DNA from: an uncultured Lachnospiraceae bacterium
GTDB taxonomy: Bacteria > Bacillota > Clostridia > Lachnospirales > Lachnospiraceae
Direction of reading: 5' to 3'
DNA: 64,000 nt
NCBI GenBank assembly: GCA_946566685.1
Contig: CAMNXA010000009.1
Span: 38,728 to 102,727 of the forward strand
The translations under genes and the position numbers were made by a program. The notes beneath the pieces are model-generated. The model saw only the letters and a list, made by a program, of their open reading frames with translations, was not told the DNA's origin and ran no database searches. Below are positions 57,654 through 64,000 of this stretch, piece by piece (within the stretch, counting starts at the first letter, position 1; each line of letters begins with the position of its first letter).

Positions 57654-59993
57654 ATGACACGGGAAAATGTGACGTTCACTTCTTTTTTGCGCGGCTTTTT
57701 TCATGACTGGAAGGGAAAGGGCTGGTTTTTGCTCAATATGTTCTGTACCATTGCCTATCTGGTGTGGAGACTGTTCTTTACGATTCCCTTCGAGTATGGG
57801 ATCGTGTCGGTGGTGGCCGGTATCGCCCTTTTAGTGGTGGAAATCCTGGGAATGGTGGAGGCGTTTATTCATTATGCCAATATGTATTCGGTGGAAGGAT
57901 ATCCCTTTCCCAAAGATGTGCCGGAAGAACTGTTTCCCCATGTGGACGTTTTCATTGCCACCTACAGTGAGGAGACGGCGCTTCTCTATAAGACGATCCG
58001 GGGCTGTACCAGGATGAAATACCCGGATCCGCAGAAAGTACACATCTATCTGTGCGATGACGGCCACCGTCCGGAGATGAAGGCGCTGGCGCAGAAGCTG
58101 GGCGTCAATTATCTGGACAGGGAAGATCATGAGGGCGCCAAGGCCGGGAACCTGAACAATGCGCTGGCTCATTCCCATTCGCCCTATGTGGTCACTTTTG
58201 ATGCGGATATGATTCCCCGGAGCAACTTCCTGATGAAAACAATCCCTTATTTCGTAGATGCAGAACTTCGTAACCAGGGCAGGAAAGAGGAGGATCAGAT
58301 TAAGCTGGGATTCTTGCAGTCACCCCAGAGTTTTTATAATCTGGACCTGTTTCAGTTCAATCTGTATTCGGAGTCCAGGATTCCCAATGAGCAGGATTAT
58401 TTCTATAAGGATATTCAGGTGGCACGCACCAAGACCAACAGTGTGATCTACGGCGGTTCCAATACCGTGCTGTCCAGGGAAGCGCTGGAGGCCATCGGCG
58501 GATTCTATACCGGCGCGATCACGGAGGACTTTGCCACCGGTATTCTAATCGAGAAGAAGCAGTATGTGAGCCTGGGTGTGGCGGAACCGTTGGCTTCCGG
58601 CTTATCACCCCAGGATTTAAAGGATCTGGTACAGCAGAGGACGAGATGGGCCAGAGGCGTTATCGCCACGGGCCGGAAGATGCATATCTTCACCGCATCG
58701 GAACTTAACTTTGCCCAGAAAATGAACTACTGGGCCTCCATCTGGTACTGGTATGCGCCTTTGAAGAGACTGATCTATATCATGTCCCCGATCCTCTATG
58801 CCACCTTTGGGTTCATGGTGTTTAAATGTACGCTTCCCCAGGTGCTGTTGTTCTGGCTGCCCATGTACATCAGCAGTAATATCAGCCTGAGGATGCTGAG
58901 CCGCAATATCCGTTCCACCAAGTGGACCAGTATCTATGAGACGGTGCTGTTCCCCTATATGCTTTTGCCGGTGCTGTTTGAGACGGTGGGCATTTCCATG
59001 AAGAAATTCAAGGTCACCAGCAAGAGCGGGCAGAAGAATGAAAAGGGCAAGAATTTCCTCTATTCCATTCCCTTCCTGATCTTGATCGTGCTCTCGGTCT
59101 GGGGGATTGTCAGATGTATCCTCATCATGCTCGACAGCGGCTCCTTCGGGCCCATCGTGGTGCTGTTCTGGCTGGTGTATAATTTATTTCTGTTAGTGAT
59201 GTCTCTGTTTTTTGTGGACGGGCGGATTCCCTACCGGAAGACGGAGCGGGTGATGGTGCGGATGCCATGCAGGGTGAGATACCAGGGGGAAGAGTATGCG
59301 GGTGTGACAAAGGATGCCTCCGAGACCGGCATTTCCATAGAACTGGATAAGCCGTATTTCTTCGAGGAAGATACGGATGTGGAGATTCTGCTGGACACGG
59401 ACGATTACCATGTGGATATGTTCGCCGCGGTGGTGCATGTGAGTAAACGGGATGAGAAATGGCAATATGCCATGAAGGTCACGGATTTGAACGGCAGTTA
59501 TGACGAACTTCTGGGGATTCTCTACGACAGGATTCCCACGGTGCCCATGGAGATCAAGAAGGACAGCGGCAGTTTTGAGGATCTGAAACTGAATCTGCAA
59601 AAGCGGGTGACGCCGCCTTTTTATCAGAAGAGAAACTATCCCCGGGTGGTGGTGGACGATCAGGTTGTCTGCCGAAATGAGGATACAGAGACAGTGCATG
59701 TTTTTGATTTTAATTACGTGTGCCTGACGGTGGAAGAGGATGAGGGGCCGCAGTTTCGGCAGCTGGCCCTGCGGGACGATATCGTCTTCAACTGCCAGTA
59801 CGAGGCAGATATCCGCAAAGGCCTGCGGTTATATCGTGTGCTCAATTATAAGGCCATCTTATATGATAAGAGAAAGAGGAATGATCTGCTCGATTGGATG
59901 ATGGAGAAGAGCAGGAAAACGGAACCGCAGGAGACCAGAACGACAAGGTCCAGGAAGACGGGAGAATTTGACGAGATAGGATTGCTGCGATGA
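57654..59993 (+). CDS. Cellulose-synthase-like GT2 glycosyltransferase with PilZ domain
   Basis: 779 residues. Two helices (about 20-65) precede the GT2 domain (about 95-345). Visible motifs: DVFIATYSEE, YLCDDGHR, FDADMIPRSNF, GGSNTVLSR, TEDFATG and QQRTRW, the full processive BcsA set. Membrane helices follow (about 370-440, 475-525), then a PilZ domain (about 535-635) with R-x-x-x-R (RMPCR) and DASETG, the c-di-GMP-binding residues. A further C-terminal region with RNYPRVVVDDQVVC may be a second, degenerate PilZ-like fold. Product: most likely cellulose or a related beta-glucan, made on c-di-GMP binding. It overlaps the GH5 gene by ATGA. Confidence 0.95.
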   Translation: MTRENVTFTSFLRGFFHDWKGKGWFLLNMFCTIAYLVWRLFFTIPFEYGIVSVVAGIALLVVEILGMVEAFIHYANMYSVEGYPFPKDVPEELFPHVDVFIATYSEETALLYKTIRGCTRMKYPDPQKVHIYLCDDGHRPEMKALAQKLGVNYLDREDHEGAKAGNLNNALAHSHSPYVVTFDADMIPRSNFLMKTIPYFVDAELRNQGRKEEDQIKLGFLQSPQSFYNLDLFQFNLYSESRIPNEQDYFYKDIQVARTKTNSVIYGGSNTVLSREALEAIGGFYTGAITEDFATGILIEKKQYVSLGVAEPLASGLSPQDLKDLVQQRTRWARGVIATGRKMHIFTASELNFAQKMNYWASIWYWYAPLKRLIYIMSPILYATFGFMVFKCTLPQVLLFWLPMYISSNISLRMLSRNIRSTKWTSIYETVLFPYMLLPVLFETVGISMKKFKVTSKSGQKNEKGKNFLYSIPFLILIVLSVWGIVRCILIMLDSGSFGPIVVLFWLVYNLFLLVMSLFFVDGRIPYRKTERVMVRMPCRVRYQGEEYAGVTKDASETGISIELDKPYFFEEDTDVEILLDTDDYHVDMFAAVVHVSKRDEKWQYAMKVTDLNGSYDELLGILYDRIPTVPMEIKKDSGSFEDLKLNLQKRVTPPFYQKRNYPRVVVDDQVVCRNEDTETVHVFDFNYVCLTVEEDEGPQFRQLALRDDIVFNCQYEADIRKGLRLYRVLNYKAILYDKRKRNDLLDWMMEKSRKTEPQETRTTRSRKTGEFDEIGLLR

Positions 59994-61072
59994 GTAGAAA
60001 AAGACAATGGATTTGGGGAGTTTTGAGCATAGCTGTGCTTGGCGGCGTGGCGGCCTGCGGCGTTCTTATGGCAGGCCGGACACGGGCGATTCGGTTTGTC
60101 GAAGAGATGGGGCCGGGCATCAATCTGGGAAATACCCTGGATTCTACGGGTCTTAGGGATTACCGGCCGGATGCGGATGATCTGGAGTACGAGACCTTCT
60201 GGGGCAATCCCAGGGCAGACGCAGAGACCTTTCGGGCCATGAAAGAGGCGGGCTTTGGCACGGTGCGCATTCCCGTCACCTGGGAGGATCATCTGGACGG
60301 GGAATATCAGATTGCGGCTGTCTGGATGGACCGCGTGCAGGAAGTGGTGGATCTGGCGCTTGCGGAGGATTTGTATGTGATCCTGGATCTTCACCATGAG
60401 GAGTGGCTGGATCTTAAGATAGAGTGCGAGGAGGAGATACGCCGGGAGTTTGTGACCGTCTGGGAACAGATTGCCGGGCGGTTCCAGGAATATGATGAGC
60501 ATCTTTTGTTCGAGGCCATGAACGAACCGAGGCTGCGGGGCAGTTCTTATGAATGGACTTCCGGTACCCAGGAACTGCGGAACATGGTCAATGATCTGAA
60601 CCGGGTTTTTGTGGAGACCATCAGGAGCACAGGCGGCGGTAATCGCAAACGCTATCTGCTGGTATGTCCTTATGCCACAAACAGCGAGACCGAGGCCATG
60701 CAGGGATTGACCTTGCCAGATGACGACAGGGTGATCGTATCCATTCATATGTATACTCCTTACAGCTTTTGCCAGAGGGAGGATGGGGATACAGCCTGGG
60801 ATACGCCGGACACCAGGGAGCGGGTTCTTGCGGCTTTTCAGGAGATGAATGCATTGTTTGTGGAACGGGGGATTCCGGTGATCCTGACGGAGTTTGGCTG
60901 TGTGGATAAGGGAAATACCGAGGAACGCGTAGCGTGGACCAAATATTATAAGACCCAGGCTGACCGCTTCGGGGTGTCCTGTATCTGGTGGGACTGCGGG
61001 GCTTACGGGCTGATCGACCGGGAGAATAAGACCTGGAAATTTCCGGAGATTGTGGAGGTGCTGACGCAGTAA
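59990..61072 (+). CDS. GH5 endoglucanase-like lipoprotein (CcsZ-like)
   Basis: 360 residues. N-terminal hydrophobic segment with GGVAAC (possible acylated C23). The GH5 catalytic domain covers about 36-358: GPGINLGNTLDS, GTVRIPVTWEDH, VILDLHHE, acid/base E179 in EAMNEPRL, VIVSIHMYTPYSF, nucleophile E301 in LTEFGCVDKG, and CIWWDCG. Cellulases in cellulose-synthase operons trim or release the polymer rather than feed on it. Translationally coupled to the synthase gene, it is the last gene of the operon. Confidence 0.94.
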   Translation: MSRKRQWIWGVLSIAVLGGVAACGVLMAGRTRAIRFVEEMGPGINLGNTLDSTGLRDYRPDADDLEYETFWGNPRADAETFRAMKEAGFGTVRIPVTWEDHLDGEYQIAAVWMDRVQEVVDLALAEDLYVILDLHHEEWLDLKIECEEEIRREFVTVWEQIAGRFQEYDEHLLFEAMNEPRLRGSSYEWTSGTQELRNMVNDLNRVFVETIRSTGGGNRKRYLLVCPYATNSETEAMQGLTLPDDDRVIVSIHMYTPYSFCQREDGDTAWDTPDTRERVLAAFQEMNALFVERGIPVILTEFGCVDKGNTEERVAWTKYYKTQADRFGVSCIWWDCGAYGLIDRENKTWKFPEIVEVLTQ

Positions 61073-61145
61073 GCTGTCGTCAGCCTACGGCATTGACGAA
61101 GGGAGTTGTTTTTTGGAAGATTACCCAGTATACTGAATATAGATT

Positions 61146-62123
61146 ATGAAAAAGCTGAACGAAGAAATCAAAACAGGACAACTGAAACAGATCTATCTTC
61201 TGTGTGGGGAGGAAGCCTATCTGCGCAGCCAGTACAAAGACCGGTTAAAGACGGCTCTTCTGAACGGCGGGGATCCCATGAACCTGCATTACTTTGAGGG
61301 TAAGGGAATCCAGCAGGGGGAGGTCATTGACCTGGCGGAGACCATGCCGTTTCTTGCCGAGCGGCGTGTGCTGGTGCTGGAAAACAGCGAGTTTTTCAAG
61401 CACGGCGGGGAGCAGCTGGCGGAGTATCTGGCATCCCCGGCCCAGACGGCTTTTTTTGTGTTTGTGGAACCAGCGGTGGATAAGCGGAGCAAACTCTATA
61501 AGGCAGTCCAGGCAAAAGGCCGCGTGATTGAGTGTAACACCCAGGATGAGGCAGTCCTCAAACGATGGATTCTGGAGTTCCTGAAGAAAGAAAATAAGAA
61601 GATTACCGAGCGGGATCTGGATTTTTTCCTGGAAAAGACCGGCACCAACATGGAGAATATCCGCGGGGAACTGGAGAAACTCATGTGTTACTGTCTGGGA
61701 AGGGATGTGGTCACGGCCCGGGATATCGAGGAAATCTGTGTCAGACAGGTGAATAACCAGATTTTTGACATGATAAATGCGGTGGCCGCAAAGCGCCAGA
61801 AACGGGCCATGGAACTGTATTATGATCTGTTAACCCTGAAGGAGCCGCCCATGCGGATCCTCTATCTGATCACCAGACAGTTCAATATGCTTTTGCAGGT
61901 CAAGGAATTGAAGAACAAAGGCTGCGATGCCAATACCATAGGCACAAGGGTGGGGCTTGCAGGGTTTATCGCCAGGAAATATGTGGAGCAGGCGGCCAAA
62001 TTTAAGGAATCTGATCTGCGAAAGGCGCTGGCGGATTGTGTGGAGACGGAGGAAGCCGTCAAGACCGGACGGATGAATGATATCTTAAGCGTAGAACTTT
62101 TGATTGTAAAATACAGCATGTGA
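61146..62123 (+). CDS. holA: DNA polymerase III delta subunit HolA
   Basis: 325 residues. Family features: N-terminal LNEEIKTGQLKQIYLLCGEEAYLRSQY, EVIDLAETMPFLAERRVLVLENSEFFK, VFVEPAVDKRSKLYKAVQ and the C-terminal helical collar domain (LKEPPMRILYLITRQFNMLLQVKEL). The delta subunit opens the sliding clamp during loading at replication forks. An essential housekeeping gene, of normal length. It overlaps the gene behind it by GTGA if the longer start there is used. No strong ribosome site: AATATAGATT precedes the ATG. Confidence 0.95.
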   Translation: MKKLNEEIKTGQLKQIYLLCGEEAYLRSQYKDRLKTALLNGGDPMNLHYFEGKGIQQGEVIDLAETMPFLAERRVLVLENSEFFKHGGEQLAEYLASPAQTAFFVFVEPAVDKRSKLYKAVQAKGRVIECNTQDEAVLKRWILEFLKKENKKITERDLDFFLEKTGTNMENIRGELEKLMCYCLGRDVVTARDIEEICVRQVNNQIFDMINAVAAKRQKRAMELYYDLLTLKEPPMRILYLITRQFNMLLQVKELKNKGCDANTIGTRVGLAGFIARKYVEQAAKFKESDLRKALADCVETEEAVKTGRMNDILSVELLIVKYSM

Positions 62124-62140
62124 GAAAGCAGGAGGATGAG

Positions 62141-62719
62141 ATGGCAGGAGTATTAGTTCAGGTATTGGTGATTTGGGGACTTGTATTATATTTTGCGAAA
62201 AGGAAAAAGAACAACCAGAATCCGGGAGGTTCGCATACACCTAATACCACAGTGAATACGGCCGGCACGAATCAGAACCGGAACAATGGACGCCCGCCGC
62301 AGAATCTAAACCCGCGGGGCGGACATTGGGGACAGAACATACCCTGGCCCCATGGAGGGACAGGCGCGTCCGGCGGCATGAGTGCAAATCAGCAAAGACC
62401 CCAGGTTTCTGCATCTGCTTCCCGGACGCAGACGGTTACCCAGGCGCAGGAGGCTGGCGAAGAGGAGTCCACCACGGCCTATCTGGCGAAAAAGGCGGCG
62501 GAAGATGCCAGGGAACATGCCAGAGAGAAGTGGGAGGAGGAGAAACGCCTGCGCGAGACCAGGGGCGGCCTCTCGGTGGCAGGAAGACATCTGGACGGGG
62601 ATCCGATCCCCCAGGGCAGCCGGTGTGTGGTCTGCGGATACTGTGCGGCAGAGAATCTGGTGCCCATGATACCGAAGACCAGATACAGCTGTTATTTTTG
62701 CAGGGAACCGTTGAATTGA
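62141..62719 (+). CDS. Membrane-anchored protein with C-terminal zinc-ribbon-like motif
   Basis: 192 residues from the ATG at 62141 (GGAGG 5 bases upstream; a GTG at 62120 overlapping holA is the alternative). One N-terminal helix (about 4-19, VLVQVLVIWGLVLYF) followed by KRKKN. A disordered N/G/P/Q-rich middle (25-95) and a charged helix (105-150, AKKAAEDAREHAREKWEEEKRL) follow. The end is CVVCGYCAAENLVPM...YSCYFCREPLN with C-x-x-C-x-x-C and C-x-x-C, a likely zinc ribbon. I do not recognise the family. Confidence 0.75.
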   Translation: MAGVLVQVLVIWGLVLYFAKRKKNNQNPGGSHTPNTTVNTAGTNQNRNNGRPPQNLNPRGGHWGQNIPWPHGGTGASGGMSANQQRPQVSASASRTQTVTQAQEAGEEESTTAYLAKKAAEDAREHAREKWEEEKRLRETRGGLSVAGRHLDGDPIPQGSRCVVCGYCAAENLVPMIPKTRYSCYFCREPLN

Positions 62720-62750
62720 GAAGCAGATAGAACAAAAAGGAGCATACATA

Positions 62751-63587
62751 ATGGCACTGACAGAAAAAAGAGATCCATATATGATTGAATTCCGGTTTCC
62801 GGAGGGGAAAAATAAGGCGGTGACGTTCAGCTATGACGATGCCCAGATTTATGACAGAAGGCTGGTGAGTATTTTTGACCAGTATGACATGAAGGCGACT
62901 TTTCATTTAAACAGCGGGACGCTGGGGGAAGAAGGGTATATCACCAGGGAAGAAGTGGGGACTTTATATGCGAATCACGAAGTGGCCTGCCACGCGGTGA
63001 CCCATCCCTTTTTCAATGAATTATCCCAGGGGATGACGGTGCGGGAACTGCTGGAGGACAGACGTGCCCTGGAGGGGTATACGAACAGGATCGTGCGCGG
63101 GTTTTCCTATCCTTTCGGGGAGTTTAACGACCGTTTGATCGAGACGGCCAGACAGGTTGGCATCGTGTATGCCAGGACCGTGGAGGATCGGTTGAATTTT
63201 AACCTGCCCAGTGATTTTATGCTGTGGCATCCCACCTGTCACCATAATAAAGTGACGGACGCATTGATTGAGGATTTCTTAAATCCGCCTCTGTACCGCA
63301 ATCTGGCTCTTTTCTATATCTGGGGACACAGTTTCGAGTTTGAGCGGGAAAATAACTGGGAGCACATCAAGCATGTCTGTGAAGCGCTGCAGGGAAGGGA
63401 AGATGTGTGGTATGCCACGAACATGGAAATCTATGAGTATGTGACCGCCATGCGTTCTCTGGTGCTGTCGGCGGACGGCAGGATTTTGTATAATCCCACC
63501 GCCATACCGGTTTATATGACGGTCGGATACGACAAAGTCTGTGTCCCGGCAGGCATGTGCCTGAATCTTCGCAGTAAGGAATCCTGA
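62751..63587 (+). CDS. Polysaccharide deacetylase family protein (NodB homology)
   Basis: 278 residues without a signal peptide, so probably cytoplasmic. NodB motifs: TFSYDDAQ (D29/D30), the H-x-x-x-H metal pair H81/H85 in CHAVTHP, and FSYPFGEFND. It lacks the usual secretion signal of peptidoglycan deacetylases, and the LWHPTCHHN segment is like that of intracellular relatives acting on small N-acetyl sugars or related compounds. AAAAGGAGC precedes the ATG. It stands alone, convergent with the AraC gene at the window edge. Substrate unknown. Confidence 0.88.
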   Translation: MALTEKRDPYMIEFRFPEGKNKAVTFSYDDAQIYDRRLVSIFDQYDMKATFHLNSGTLGEEGYITREEVGTLYANHEVACHAVTHPFFNELSQGMTVRELLEDRRALEGYTNRIVRGFSYPFGEFNDRLIETARQVGIVYARTVEDRLNFNLPSDFMLWHPTCHHNKVTDALIEDFLNPPLYRNLALFYIWGHSFEFERENNWEHIKHVCEALQGREDVWYATNMEIYEYVTAMRSLVLSADGRILYNPTAIPVYMTVGYDKVCVPAGMCLNLRSKES

Positions 63588-63597
63588 CCAGAACCGG

Positions 63598-63629
63598 GAC
63601 GCTCTGATATTTTTCACGGATTAAGCGTC
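63598..63629. terminator. Hairpin between convergent genes
   Basis: GACGCT (63598-63603) pairs with AGCGTC (63624-63629); T-rich loop and flanks. Weak bidirectional terminator candidate. Confidence 0.45.
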
Positions 63630-63630
63630 T

Positions 63631-64000
63631 TTAATATTCGTAGAGATTGCGAAATTCCGTGGGCGTACAGTCCTTGATCAGCTTAAACATTCTGATAAAC
63701 GCGGAGAGGCTTGAAAACCCTGATTGCAGGGCGACTTCGGTGATGGATAGTTCAGGATCCACCAGAAGCTTCTCCGCGTGTTCTATTCTCTTCTTATTCA
63801 GATATTTATAGAAAGAAGTCCCGGTAAAATTTTTAAAGAGTCTGGTGAAATGATACTTGCTGAATCCGGCAAGGGCGGCAATATCATCCAGACACAGATC
63901 CTCCGTGCAATGTTCCTGAATATAATTACAGATATTCATAAACTTTTCTGCGTGTTCCTTCTGCTTGTGTGAGCTTGCGTCAAAGGATGTCCGCTGGCCG
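63631..64000 (-). CDS. AraC-family regulator (5' partial, runs off the window)
   Basis: The frame stays open to base 64000 upstream of the internal ATG at 63939 (...SSHKQKEHAEKFMNICNYI), so that ATG is not the real start. The visible part is the C-terminal AraC DNA-binding domain with both HTH motifs: LCLDDIAALAGFSKYHFTRLFKNFTGTSFYKYLN and ITEVALQSGFSSLSAFIRMFKLIKDCTPTEFR. A sensor domain, often a cupin, is expected beyond the edge. Target unknown. Confidence 0.9.
   Translation of the reverse strand, partial: GQRTSFDASSHKQKEHAEKFMNICNYIQEHCTEDLCLDDIAALAGFSKYHFTRLFKNFTGTSFYKYLNKKRIEHAEKLLVDPELSITEVALQSGFSSLSAFIRMFKLIKDCTPTEFRNLYEY

Overview
The window looks like a chromosomal segment of a Gram-positive gut Clostridium of the Lachnospiraceae type. 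The grounds are inference from gene content: Bce-type peptide-resistance transport, TM-anchored surface proteins, class B sortase, a ComEA/ComEC pair, a CcsA-like cellulose synthase locus, strong AGGAGG ribosome sites, frequent TTG/GTG starts, and moderate GC broken by AT-rich accessory patches. No rRNA, tRNA, CRISPR array or complete insertion sequence was seen.

Layout. 1-615: end of a carboxymuconolactone-decarboxylase-like gene. 616-2500: AT-rich accessory patch with a small XRE regulator, a frameshifted ORF, an orphan small protein and a BrnT/BrnA toxin-antitoxin pair. 2.6-7.1 kb: ABC export system whose first permease carries a DNA-binding domain. 7.0-8.1 kb: TetR regulator plus FMN-binding protein. 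8.3-13.8 kb: Bce-type detoxification module (response regulator, kinase, ATPase, permease), with a type III toxin-antitoxin-like element (promoter, three hairpin repeats, broken CptN/ToxN-like toxin) lodged between regulator and kinase. 13.9-14.7 kb: secreted CHAP-like protein. 14.7-28.7 kb: a duplicated module, each copy an Rpn-family nuclease gene divergent from a large surface-protein gene; both surface genes contain a G10 tract, and the second is fused in frame to a class B sortase. 28.8-34.4 kb: AraC/GyrI regulator, flavodoxin, broken Fic gene, coiled-coil protein, and a STAND-like NTPase with near-identical TPR repeats. 34.4-38.9 kb: MATE exporter, AraC regulator and three enzyme-like genes.

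39.0-42.4 kb is an arginine operon (argJ-argB-argD) running into a solute-binding-protein gene. 44.1-50.9 kb holds a small DMT permease, ComEA, a two-component system, a GerMN lipoprotein and ComEC. 51.0-61.1 kb is one long exopolysaccharide operon: TM7S3/TMEM198-like membrane protein with a third G10 tract, VTC, DUF4956, CotH kinase, a 53-residue membrane protein, MBOAT acyltransferase, DHHW/AlgJ-like protein, cellulose-synthase-like glycosyltransferase with PilZ, and a GH5 glucanase. 61.1-64.0 kb: holA, a zinc-ribbon membrane protein, a polysaccharide deacetylase and a truncated AraC gene.

Themes: cell-surface variation (three coding G10 tracts, duplicated surface loci), envelope stress sensing (Bce module, HTH-permease, RR-HK-GerMN cluster), a probable c-di-GMP-responsive acylated beta-glucan pathway, and several defence-type or toxin-antitoxin genes, a number of them decaying.
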